The notes below the pieces were generated by a model. That model ran no database searches, was not told the origin of the DNA, and was given only the letters and a program-made list of their open reading frames with translations. Below are positions 9,106-17,010 of a stretch of DNA of 64,000 nt, piece after piece. The stretch comes from Cellulomonas telluris. GTDB taxonomy: Bacteria; Actinomycetota; Actinomycetes; Actinomycetales; Cellulomonadaceae. Where the stretch lies: assembly GCF_004886325.1 (NCBI RefSeq), contig NZ_QXFN01000004.1, positions 496,001 through 560,000 of the forward strand. Direction: 5' to 3'. Within the stretch, counting starts at the first letter, position 1; every line of letters starts with the position of its first letter. Position numbers and translations under genes: made by a program.

Positions 9106-10166
9106 GCTGCGACTCCGTACGCGAGGCCGACGGACACGGCGAGGCTGGACTCGTGCCCCCGGAGGGCGTCGCGGTCGACCGCCTTGCCGTGCCGGACCCC
9201 GGCCAGCGGGTCGCCGAGGATCGCCGGGAGCCGGCTCGCGCTCGACAGGTACTGCCCGAACCCGGGCAGCTGCGCCCCCCGGCCGGTCAGCACCATCACC
9301 TCGATGCCGTGGCCGGGGTTGGTGCTGGTGAAGTACACGAGCGTGTTCCGCACCGCCTCGACGAGGGAGCGCACGGTGGCCGTCACCGCCTCGACGACGG
9401 CCTCACGGCCGGGTGCGGGGGCGACGCCGATCCCCACCTCCTGCTTCAGCGTCTCCGCCTCCGCCGGCGTCACGCCCGCGGCGGCGGCCACGGCCACGGT
9501 CACGTTGTGGCCCCCGACGGGCAGGAACCGGACGAGCCGCGGCTGACCGTGGTCGACGACGACCACGGTGGTCACGGTGGCCCCGACGTCGACGAGCGCG
9601 GCCGTCGAACGGGCGACGTCGCCGCGTGCGAGCGACCGCAGCAGCGCGAAGCCGTTGAGGTCGACCATGACGGGCCGCAGCCCCGCTGCCTCGACCGCGA
9701 GCACGTTCGCGGTGACGGTGTCGCGCTGCGCGGCCACGAGCAGGCCGTTGACGACCCGGCCCTGCGGCCCGTCGCCCTCGGCGGTCGGGAGGTAGTCGAG
9801 CAGGGCCTCGTCCGTCGACATCGGCAGCAGCTCGTGCACCTGGAACGGCAGAGAGGCCTTGAGCTGACCCAGGGGCAGCCACGGCAGCTCGAGCTCGCGG
9901 ACCACGACGCGCTGGTTGCCGACGCCGATCGCGACGTCCTTGGACTCGAACCGCGCCTGCGACCACAGCCTCCGCAGGGCCGTCGCGACGATGTCGGGCT
10001 GCGCCACCTCGCCGTCGCGGACCGCGCCCGGGGGCAGCTCGACGTGCCCGGTGCGCAGCAGGGTCGGCGACCCGCCTGCCGACCGCGCGCCCTTGCCGAA
10101 CTCGAGCTCCGAGGCGCGCACACTCGTCGACCCGATGTCCAGGCCGATCATCCGTTCGCTGGCCAC
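9102..10166 (-). CDS. pilM: Type IV pilus assembly actin-like ATPase PilM
   Basis: This 354-residue cytoplasmic protein belongs to the FtsA/MreB-like fold. The phosphate-1 motif is MIGLDIGSTSVRASEL near the start, TAALVDVGATVTTVVVV is phosphate-2, and VMVLTGRGAQLPGF is the adenosine motif. PilM binds the PilN N-terminus and links the pilus platform to the motor. Its GTG start has GGAGGG about 7 bases upstream. It follows pilD after a 73-base gap containing a hairpin. Confidence 0.95.
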   Translation of the reverse strand: MASERMIGLDIGSTSVRASELEFGKGARSAGGSPTLLRTGHVELPPGAVRDGEVAQPDIVATALRRLWSQARFESKDVAIGVGNQRVVVRELELPWLPLGQLKASLPFQVHELLPMSTDEALLDYLPTAEGDGPQGRVVNGLLVAAQRDTVTANVLAVEAAGLRPVMVDLNGFALLRSLARGDVARSTAALVDVGATVTTVVVVDHGQPRLVRFLPVGGHNVTVAVAAAAGVTPAEAETLKQEVGIGVAPAPGREAVVEAVTATVRSLVEAVRNTLVYFTSTNPGHGIEVMVLTGRGAQLPGFGQYLSSASRLPAILGDPLAGVRHGKAVDRDALRGHESSLAVSVGLAYGVAA

Positions 10167-10181
10167 GTAGGTCCCTCCGTC

Positions 10182-10203
10182 GAGCCGTGGTTGCCACGGG
10201 CTC
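10182..10203 (-). terminator. Intercistronic hairpin between pilD and pilM
   Basis: GAGCCGTGG at 10182-10190 pairs with 10194-10203 around a 3-base loop, with one bulged base. It lies before the pilM ribosome-binding site. It may be a partial terminator or an RNA-processing signal. Confidence 0.4.
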
Positions 10204-10239
10204 TATCGGCGGGACGCGTCACGACCTTGAGCGGTCCGG

Positions 10240-11025
10240 TCAGAGCAGTCCGACGTACCAGCCGGCCAGCGCGGGTCCCGCGACGACGCCGATCCAGGCA
10301 CCCACGAGCATCCACGGGCCGTACGGGATCGCCGTGCGGCGGCCGGCCCGGCCCGCCGCGAGCAGGGCGATGCCGACGACACCGCCGACGAGGAAGCCCG
10401 CGAAGAACCCGACCGCCAGCGCCCCCCAGCCGTACCAGCCGAGGTACAGGCCCAGCACGCCGGCCAGCTTCACGTCGCCGAAGCCCATCCCGGCGGGGTG
10501 GATCAGCCGGATGACCAGGTACGCCGTGTACATGGCCGCGCCCCCGGCGGCCGCGCGCACCAGGGCGGCCCAGTCCGCGGTGCCACCGGGGTCGGCGCTC
10601 GCGAGGGCGAGCAGGCCCAGCGCCACGGGGTAGGACGGCAGGACGATCGCGTCGGGCAGGCGGTGGACGTCGACGTCGATCAGCGTGAGCGCCACCGAGA
10701 TCGCGGCGAGGTACAGCAGCGCGGGCAGGACCCAGCCCGGGCCCGTGAACCACGCGACCGCGAGGAACGCCACGGCGGTCCCGAGCTCGACGAGGGGGTA
10801 CCGCGCGGAGATCGGCGCACCGCAGTCGCGGCAGCGGCCACGCAGCAGCAGCCAGGACAGGACGGGGACGTTGTCGCGGGGCCGGATCGGGTGCCCGCAC
10901 CGCGGGCACGCGCTGGGCGGGTGCACCACGGACTCACCGCGGGGCACCCGCCAGACGACGACGTTGAGGAACGAGCCGACCGCCAGCCCGAGGAGCCCGC
11001 AGGCGGCGACCAGCAGGCCCGTCAC
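10240..11025 (-). CDS. pilD: Prepilin peptidase / N-methyltransferase
   Basis: This is a 261-residue polytopic membrane enzyme that cleaves prepilin leader peptides and methylates the new N-terminus. It has the methylase-domain start GSFLNVVVWRVPRGESVVHPPS, the two zinc Cys pairs CPRC and CRDC, and both catalytic aspartates in the contexts LIDVDVHRLPD and GMGFGDVKL. Its GTG start overlaps the stop of the preceding pilus gene by four bases. Its likely substrates, pilA and two minor pilins, are encoded just upstream. Confidence 0.96.
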   Translation of the reverse strand: MTGLLVAACGLLGLAVGSFLNVVVWRVPRGESVVHPPSACPRCGHPIRPRDNVPVLSWLLLRGRCRDCGAPISARYPLVELGTAVAFLAVAWFTGPGWVLPALLYLAAISVALTLIDVDVHRLPDAIVLPSYPVALGLLALASADPGGTADWAALVRAAAGGAAMYTAYLVIRLIHPAGMGFGDVKLAGVLGLYLGWYGWGALAVGFFAGFLVGGVVGIALLAAGRAGRRTAIPYGPWMLVGAWIGVVAGPALAGWYVGLL

Positions 11026-12617
11026 GGCGCCTTGACCTCCCGCTTGTAGACGACGTCGACACGGTAGCCGGAGGACGCGGTCGGGGTGGTGCTCGGCAGG
11101 CTGACCCCGGGGATGCCGATCGGGACGTACCGCATGGTCATCGAGTTGCGCAGCGTGACGTTGCCACCGTACAGCTGGCCGTAGAACGTCATGGTGTTGT
11201 TCGTCTCGAGGTTGCACGGCGTGTACGCGAAGATCGTCACCGGCGCGATCGCGAGGCTGCCGGAGTCGAACTTGATGTTGCCCGACTTGTTGCCGCCCAC
11301 GGTCTTGTTGCACTCGGCGACGCCGTTCGGGGACGTGTCGGGGTCGGGCACGATGATCCAGACCTTGTGCTGCGCGCCGTCGGCCGACGTGATCTGGAAG
11401 TTGCCGGTCGCGTAGAAGTCGTTGGCGAAGATCACGAGGTCCGCGCGCAGCTTGATGTTGAGGTTGCCCTCGAACCGGGTCTGCGCGCAGAAGCGGGTGT
11501 CCATCACCGTGGGGACCGTGGGGCTGACGAGCGGACCGTTGAGGCTCCAGCTGTCGCCCGCGACCGTGCACTTGTTGCCGGCCGGCTTCCAGGCCTCCGA
11601 CCAGGTCGGCGCGTTGTTGGTGACGGCGTTCGACGTCACCCAGCTCTTGTACGCGGCCGCCCGGTCCCCCGTGTTGGCGAACCCGGTCCAGTCCGCCGGA
11701 CGGTAGTTGACCTCGGGCAGGCCGACCTTCACGTACTGCGGGACGCCGGCGGCGCCGACGCCGGTCCGGGTCGTGCCCGCGACCTGGGGGCCGCTCCCCC
11801 ACGTCGAGACGGCCCCGGCGACGAGGAGGTCGCGGCCGTACTTCGAGCCGCCGGCCAGCGTCGCGTCCGCCGACACCATGGTGTCCTGCCCCACGGTCGT
11901 GAGCCCGGCGGACTGCGCCGAGTGCACGGTCAGCCGCTTCTTGCTCCACAGGTTCTGCGTGACGCGGCACCCGCCCGAGATCTCGGTCGTGCCGTCGACG
12001 ACGATCAGGTTGCCGTCGATCTTGACGTTCGAGTTGCAGTTGACGTTGCCCGTGTCGACCCAGACGTCGACGGGCGTGTCGGGCAGCGACGTCTCCAGGG
12101 TGAAGGCGTTCGTCGTCATGATCTGGTTCGCCGCGAAGATGGCGGCGCCGCGCCCCGGCACCGCGGACGGCGTCAGCTCGACCTTGGACTGCACCGTGCG
12201 GCGCACGTCCGTGCCGGGCGTCGTCGACGTCGCCGTGACGACCGCCTCGACGGGGTCGCCGGACACGACGCCCCCGCTGCAGGTCAGCTCGGCGCCGGTG
12301 GCGTCGAAGTAGCGGACGGTCGCGGTCGCCTCGGTCCTGCTCGGCGCCGACCCGTTGCTGAAGGCACCGGTGGCGGGCCACGAGCAGGGCGTACCCACCT
12401 CGAGCTCCGCGTAGGTCGCGTCGATGACCCCCTCGGCGCTGTGCAGCTGGGTCGTCCGGGCGCGGTCCTCGCCCGAGTCGCGTGCCTGGACGACGGTGGA
12501 CGTGACCACGACCGAGGCGAGGGCCATGGCGATCAGCGCCACGGCGACGGCGGAGACGAGGGCGCTGCCCCTGTCGTCGACGTCGTGCTGCAGACGCCGG
12601 TGCACAACGCGGAACAT
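11022..12617 (-). CDS. PilX-like minor pilin with large beta-rich domain
   Basis: This is a 531-residue protein. The N-terminus (DRGSALVSAVAVALIAMALASVVVTS) is a PilX-type hydrophobic helix lacking the GFxxxE cleavage site. Residues about 80-531 are extracellular, rich in Gly, Asn, Thr and Val, with strands such as GNLNIKLRADLVIFANDFYATG that suggest a beta-solenoid. About ten cysteines could form disulfides. I chose ATG at 12617 because AAGGAG lies 5 bases upstream; a longer frame from 12641 overlaps the preceding gene by four bases. Position in the operon suggests a minor pilin or tip component; the ligand is unknown. Confidence 0.75.
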   Translation of the reverse strand: MFRVVHRRLQHDVDDRGSALVSAVAVALIAMALASVVVTSTVVQARDSGEDRARTTQLHSAEGVIDATYAELEVGTPCSWPATGAFSNGSAPSRTEATATVRYFDATGAELTCSGGVVSGDPVEAVVTATSTTPGTDVRRTVQSKVELTPSAVPGRGAAIFAANQIMTTNAFTLETSLPDTPVDVWVDTGNVNCNSNVKIDGNLIVVDGTTEISGGCRVTQNLWSKKRLTVHSAQSAGLTTVGQDTMVSADATLAGGSKYGRDLLVAGAVSTWGSGPQVAGTTRTGVGAAGVPQYVKVGLPEVNYRPADWTGFANTGDRAAAYKSWVTSNAVTNNAPTWSEAWKPAGNKCTVAGDSWSLNGPLVSPTVPTVMDTRFCAQTRFEGNLNIKLRADLVIFANDFYATGNFQITSADGAQHKVWIIVPDPDTSPNGVAECNKTVGGNKSGNIKFDSGSLAIAPVTIFAYTPCNLETNNTMTFYGQLYGGNVTLRNSMTMRYVPIGIPGVSLPSTTPTASSGYRVDVVYKREVKAP

Positions 12618-12637
12618 GTGGGCTCCTTGGGGACGGT

Positions 12638-13336
12638 TCACGGTGCCGGGATGGTGGCGCAGCTGTCGGCGGGGTAGCCGTAGACGGTGTTGCGGCCCGT
12701 CAGGACCGACGTCACCGTCGTGGGCTGGGAGGAGGCCCGCTGCTCGGGGTCCTTGACGCGCAGGGTGACGCGGATCGTCTGCGCCGCGGACGACGCCTCG
12801 GCCTGCGACGTCTCACGGAAGAAGGGCGGCCACGTCGTGGGGTCGGACTCCACGAAGGGACCCGACGGTGCGACGACGTCCCGCGCGGCGACGGCCCACG
12901 GCGAGACGCCGCCCGTCACCTGCCAGGACGGCTTCCAGGAGCGGTACTCCAGGACGCCGCGGTCGGAGCCGCCCGGGTACCGCACGCGCCACTGCACGCA
13001 CTGGTAGACGCCGTCCGTCTGGGTGTAGACGCGCAGCGAGTAGTTCGCCGGCACACCCGCTCCCGCGACGGTCTCGCCGGCGGGGTCCGAGATGACGTTG
13101 CCCGAGCGCACCTGTCTGTCGATGTGCATGAGGCCGATGCGGGCCTGGTCGCCCGCCCGGGTGCGGGCCAGGTTGTCCTTGGTCTGCTGGCTGACCGTGA
13201 CGAGGATCGAGAACACGACGACGAGCAGGCCCGAGAAGATGAGCATCGCGACCATGAGCTCGATCAGGGTCCAGCCACTGTCCTCCCGCTCGTCGGTCGG
13301 TCGCCGGTGTGCGCCCATGCGCCGGGCGTCACGCAC
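12638..13336 (-). CDS. Prepilin-type minor pilin (PilW-like)
   Basis: This is a 232-residue protein with a type III prepilin signal SGWTLIELMVAMLIFSGLLVVV. Cleavage after Gly21 leaves Trp at position 1 of the mature protein instead of the usual Phe, with Glu at position 5. A coiled segment (QQTKDNLARTRAGDQARIGLMHIDRQVRSG) and a beta-rich C-terminal domain with few cysteines follow. GTG at 13336 overlaps the preceding gene by eight bases; ATG at 13318 is an alternative. It is probably a PilW/J-type priming subunit. Confidence 0.82.
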   Translation of the reverse strand: MRDARRMGAHRRPTDEREDSGWTLIELMVAMLIFSGLLVVVFSILVTVSQQTKDNLARTRAGDQARIGLMHIDRQVRSGNVISDPAGETVAGAGVPANYSLRVYTQTDGVYQCVQWRVRYPGGSDRGVLEYRSWKPSWQVTGGVSPWAVAARDVVAPSGPFVESDPTTWPPFFRETSQAEASSAAQTIRVTLRVKDPEQRASSQPTTVTSVLTGRNTVYGYPADSCATIPAP

Positions 13337-15104
13337 CGGGGGCCGCCTTGAACGACGCGTCCGCCCGCGAGGTGCCGAGGTTGGTCGCCACGGTGAACGC
13401 CTGGCGCAGCCCGGACGCGTTCGAGACGCGCCACGTCACCGACACCGACACAGTCCCTGTGTCGGCGTCGATCGAGCAGCCCTCGGCGCCGCACAGGAGG
13501 GGGTCGGGGGCCGCAGCGATCGCCATGCCCGGCGTGACGGTCACGACCGGGACCGCCGTGACGGTGTGCCCGCCGCCGGTCCACGACACGGCGGCGCCGG
13601 TCACGGTCTGGTTGGTCAGCTTGTCGACGGCGACGGGGGTGTAGCCGGTGCCGTTCCAGACCTGCACGGTGGCGCTCCGGGTGATCGTGGCGTCGACGGT
13701 CCGCTGCTCCTGCCCGCGCTGGACCATGACACGGTCCTGGTACCCGGTGACGCGCACGAGCCCGGAGGGGGCGGCGCCACCCGCCCAGGGGCCGGTCGCG
13801 AACGTCGCGTCTCCCAGGGTGCGGGTGGAACCCGCCGCGATGCAGCCGGCCCCGCTGAGGACGGTGCAGCCCGTGGCCGTGGTGCCGACGGCGGACGTGA
13901 ACCGTGCGGCGTAGGCCTCGCTCGTCCCGCCCCCGGCGAGCGTGGCCAGGCCGAACGTCGCGGACGGCACCGACAGCGTGCTCGCACCGGCTGCCCCGCC
14001 CGAGGTACCGGCGCTGCCGCAGCCCTGTCCGGCAGGGATGCCGCTCGCGCAGGAGGAGGACATGGAGGCCCGGGCGGTGCCGCTGACGCCGCTGCGGGTC
14101 GCGAGCCGCAGCTCGACCGGCGGCGCGTCGATCGCCAGGTGGGACGCCGATCCGGTGCCGCTCTGCACCGGAGGGTTGGCGGGTGCCGCACCGCTGCTGC
14201 CGACGTCGTCGGACGCCGCGTTCTGCACCTTCGACCCGCCGGTGGTGGTGGGGGTGCCGGCGGGGTCGCCGGGTGTGAGCTGGACGCCGCCGTGCAGGAC
14301 CGAGGAGTCGACCGCGGTCGACTGCTGCGAGGTGATGCCGACGCCGATCTGGCCGCCCGTCGTCGAGCCGACGCTCCACGTCGTCCCGGGCAGGATCGGC
14401 GCGTCGGGCGGCAGCGGCGGGTCGGCGGGGTCGAACGTCGCCGGCGTGACGGTGGTCGCGGGCGCAACAGAGCCGCCGCTCGCGGAGAGCAGCGCCTGGC
14501 ACGCACCGAGGAAGGGCTGGTTCGCCGGGTCGCCGCAGCCACCGGCGGGCGCGTAGGCCTCCGAGCGCACGACCACGGACTTCTCCGTCGCGGAGTCGTT
14601 CGTCCGCCACGAGGTGATGACCGTGAGCGTCAGCACGTCGTCCCCGGTGCCGGCGCTGCGGGTGACGTAGCTGCGGGAGGTGAATTCCACACCCGGGATG
14701 GCCGGGTCGGTCGTGGTGATCCGGTTGGAACCGCCCGTGCCGGACAGCGGGGCCTTGTCGACGGCCTGCGTGCTGTCCGTGACGAGCGGCTCGTCGATGG
14801 TGGGGCTCGCCGCGGGGCGAAGCCGGCCACCCGCCACGTTGGGGTCGCCACCGGTCGCGGTCGCGAAACCGGCGTGCAAGCCCTTGCTCAGGACCAGCCA
14901 GGGCAGCGCGCGCAGCTGCTCCATCGTCTGGTTGGCGACGGCCGTGCCCTGCGTGCGCTGCTTCGTCTGGGCCGTGGTCACCATGGCCGAGGTCTGCACG
15001 ACCATGAGACCGAGCAGCACGACGGTGATGACCATCATGGCGACGAGCAGCTCCATGAGCGTGAAGCCGTCGTCGTGATCGGTCGCGACTCGCCGAGCCT
15101 TCAT
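13329..15104 (-). CDS. Large prepilin-type minor pilin (PilV-like)
   Basis: This is a 591-residue prepilin. The signal is DDGFTLMELLVAMMVITVVLLG with cleavage after Gly13 and Glu5 preserved. The helix is followed by QTSAMVTTAQTKQRTQGTAVANQTMEQLRALPW, the usual PilV helical spine. Most of the protein is a Ser/Thr/Gly/Pro-rich ectodomain with several cysteines (PAGGCGDPANQPFLGACQ; GQGCGS). It is several times longer than a usual minor pilin and so looks like an adhesive or spacer pilin. The start at 15104 has GGGAGGGG just upstream. Confidence 0.82.
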   Translation of the reverse strand: MKARRVATDHDDGFTLMELLVAMMVITVVLLGLMVVQTSAMVTTAQTKQRTQGTAVANQTMEQLRALPWLVLSKGLHAGFATATGGDPNVAGGRLRPAASPTIDEPLVTDSTQAVDKAPLSGTGGSNRITTTDPAIPGVEFTSRSYVTRSAGTGDDVLTLTVITSWRTNDSATEKSVVVRSEAYAPAGGCGDPANQPFLGACQALLSASGGSVAPATTVTPATFDPADPPLPPDAPILPGTTWSVGSTTGGQIGVGITSQQSTAVDSSVLHGGVQLTPGDPAGTPTTTGGSKVQNAASDDVGSSGAAPANPPVQSGTGSASHLAIDAPPVELRLATRSGVSGTARASMSSSCASGIPAGQGCGSAGTSGGAAGASTLSVPSATFGLATLAGGGTSEAYAARFTSAVGTTATGCTVLSGAGCIAAGSTRTLGDATFATGPWAGGAAPSGLVRVTGYQDRVMVQRGQEQRTVDATITRSATVQVWNGTGYTPVAVDKLTNQTVTGAAVSWTGGGHTVTAVPVVTVTPGMAIAAAPDPLLCGAEGCSIDADTGTVSVSVTWRVSNASGLRQAFTVATNLGTSRADASFKAAPGA

Positions 15105-15122
15105 GTGCCCCTCCCACCGACG

Positions 15123-15167
15123 CGACGCCGCCAGGTGGGCTGCGTACGAGCCCACCTGGCGGCGTCG
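15123..15167 (-). terminator. 19-base-pair hairpin after pilA
   Basis: Arms 15123-15141 and 15149-15167 are perfectly complementary, with a 7-base loop. It begins 12 bases after the pilA stop and ends just before the ribosome-binding site of the next minor pilin. It probably acts as a partial terminator or 3'-end protector, keeping pilA in excess over minor pilins. Confidence 0.65.
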
Positions 15168-15179
15168 GTTGCGACTACG

Positions 15180-15638
15180 TCAGGAAACGACGCCCGTCGT
15201 GGCGTTGCAGGTGGAGCCGAGGTCGCCCAGCCCGCCCTCGGACCCGAACGCGACGGTCGTCTCGGTGCCGCCGCTGTACGTCACCTGGACGCACCAGCGG
15301 AGCGGGTCGGTCGCGGTCGCGGCGGCGAAGCCCTGGCCCACCGCCGTGATGCCGTTGCTGACCGGACCGAGAGCGTCGCCGCCCCACGTGTACTGGTCGC
15401 CGGAGATCGCCAGCGTGGGGGCCGCGGTGACGCTGTCGACGTAGTGCGTCGCCAGCTCCTTGCCGAGGACGGAGACGTCCGACTTCGCCGCCGTGTCGAC
15501 GGCCTTCTTGCGCTGGTTGAGGAACACCGGGATCGCGATGGCCGCGAGAATCCCGATGATGATCATGACGACGAGGAGCTCGATCAGGGTGAAGCCCTGG
15601 TCCTTCTCGTCGATCGACTTGCGGATCCGAGCGATCAC
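15180..15638 (-). CDS. pilA: Major type IV pilin PilA
   Basis: This is a 152-residue prepilin with the leader MIARIRKSIDEKDQG cleaved before FTLIELLVVMIIIGILAAIAIP, a textbook type IVa N-terminus with Glu5. The C-terminal domain is short and ends with two cysteines (RWCVQ and GSTCNA) that likely form the D-region disulfide. GTG at 15638 is preceded by AGGAGG at ideal spacing, suggesting strong translation. The position between pilC and the minor pilins fits the major subunit. Confidence 0.95.
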   Translation of the reverse strand: MIARIRKSIDEKDQGFTLIELLVVMIIIGILAAIAIPVFLNQRKKAVDTAAKSDVSVLGKELATHYVDSVTAAPTLAISGDQYTWGGDALGPVSNGITAVGQGFAAATATDPLRWCVQVTYSGGTETTVAFGSEGGLGDLGSTCNATTGVVS

Positions 15639-15654
15639 GCCGGCCTCCTGGGGT

Positions 15655-15730
15655 GAGTGGTCGAGTTCAATCCGGCGTCAGCCGGTTCGAGTGGTGCGCC
15701 CCGTGGATCGGCCCCGACTCGCGACCACTT
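15655..15730. promoter_or_regulatory. pilA upstream region with three GAGTGGTCG-like elements
   Basis: Similar elements occur at 15655-15665 (plus, GAGTGGTCGAG), 15689-15698 (plus, GAGTGGTGCG) and 15717-15730 (minus, AAGTGGTCGCGAGT). They occupy the 139-base pilC-pilA gap, where a dedicated pilA promoter is expected. No clear -10 hexamer was found. They could be binding sites or chance. Confidence 0.3.
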
Positions 15731-15777
15731 GAGCGCCGTCACCGGATTCCGACGCAGATCACCCGTTCGCCGTACCG

Positions 15778-17010
15778 CTACTGGATGATGTTGAAGATCT
15801 GGAAGATCGGCATGTAGAGGCCGACCACGATGAAACCGATGATCCCGCCGATCCCGACGATCATGATCGGCTCGATGAGGCTCGTGAGCTGTTCCGTGGT
15901 CGCCTCGACCTCCTGGTCGTAGAAGTCGGCGACCTTCGCGAGCATCGTGTCGAGCGCACCGGTGTCCTCGCCGACCGCCATCATCTGCACGACCATCGCC
16001 GGGAACACCGGGTGCTGGGACAACGGACCCGACAGCGTCTCGCCACGCCGCACGGACTCCTGCACGGCGCGTGCCGCGTGCTCGATGACGACGTTGCCGC
16101 TGGTCTCGCCCACGATGTCGAGGGCCTGCAGCAGGGGGACCCCTGCGTGCACCATCGTCGAGAAGTTCCGCGTGAAGCGGGAGATCGCGATCTTGCGCCA
16201 CAGCGAGCCGAACACCGGGAGCTTGAGCTTCAGCGGGTCGATCCGCTCGCGGATGGCGTCGTCGTTCTTGTGCTTGCTCCACCAGAAGGAGAAGGCGAGC
16301 AGTGCGACGACGAACGGCCCGATGGTCCACTTCATGACGTTCGAGAGGACCACGAGCATCTTCGTCAGGAACGGCAGCTCGCCGCCGAGGCTGGAGAACA
16401 TGTTGGCGAAGATCGGCACGATGAACAGCAGCATGCCGATCATCGCGAGAATGGCGACCACGAAGACCACGACCGGGTAGGTCATGGCCGACTTGATCTT
16501 CCCGCGCAGCTTCACCTCGGCCTCGAAGTTGTTCGCCACCGAGACGAGGACCTGGTCGAGGAACCCGCCGACCTCACCCGCTCGGACCATGTTCACCATG
16601 AGCGGGGGGAACACGTCGGGGTGACGCCCGAGAGCGACCGAGAAGGCGACGCCCACCTCGACGTCGTTGCGCACCTGCGCGAGCACGCGCGCCAGCGGCT
16701 TCGACTCGGTCTGCTCCGCGAGGATCGCCAGCGCGCGCAGGAGCGAGAGCCCCGCGTCGATCATCGTCGCGAGCTGGCGCGACATGACGGCGAGGTCCTT
16801 GAGGGTGATGCGGTTGCCGCCGAACCCGGGGATCGAGATCTCCCGGTTGAGTCCCCCGGTGCTGACCTCCGAGATGGAGACCGCGGACAGCCCCATCTCG
16901 CGCAGCCGGTTCGCGACGGCCGCCTGGTTGGGCGCCTCGACGCGGCCCTTGACGATGGCGCCCTGGCGGTCGCGGACCGCGTACTCGAACGTCTTCGCCG
17001 CCGTGGCCAT
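15778..17010 (-). CDS. pilC: Type IV pilus platform protein PilC
   Basis: This is a 410-residue polytopic protein with two repeated GspF/PilC domains. The first contains LKDLAVMSRQLATMIDAGLSLLRAL, the second ISRFTRNFSTMVHAGVPLLQALDIVGETSGN. Three membrane helices are apparent, at about 170-195, 215-240 and 375-405. It forms the rotary platform driven by PilB and PilT. The ATG start overlaps the pilT stop by one base. Confidence 0.96.
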   Translation of the reverse strand: MATAAKTFEYAVRDRQGAIVKGRVEAPNQAAVANRLREMGLSAVSISEVSTGGLNREISIPGFGGNRITLKDLAVMSRQLATMIDAGLSLLRALAILAEQTESKPLARVLAQVRNDVEVGVAFSVALGRHPDVFPPLMVNMVRAGEVGGFLDQVLVSVANNFEAEVKLRGKIKSAMTYPVVVFVVAILAMIGMLLFIVPIFANMFSSLGGELPFLTKMLVVLSNVMKWTIGPFVVALLAFSFWWSKHKNDDAIRERIDPLKLKLPVFGSLWRKIAISRFTRNFSTMVHAGVPLLQALDIVGETSGNVVIEHAARAVQESVRRGETLSGPLSQHPVFPAMVVQMMAVGEDTGALDTMLAKVADFYDQEVEATTEQLTSLIEPIMIVGIGGIIGFIVVGLYMPIFQIFNIIQ

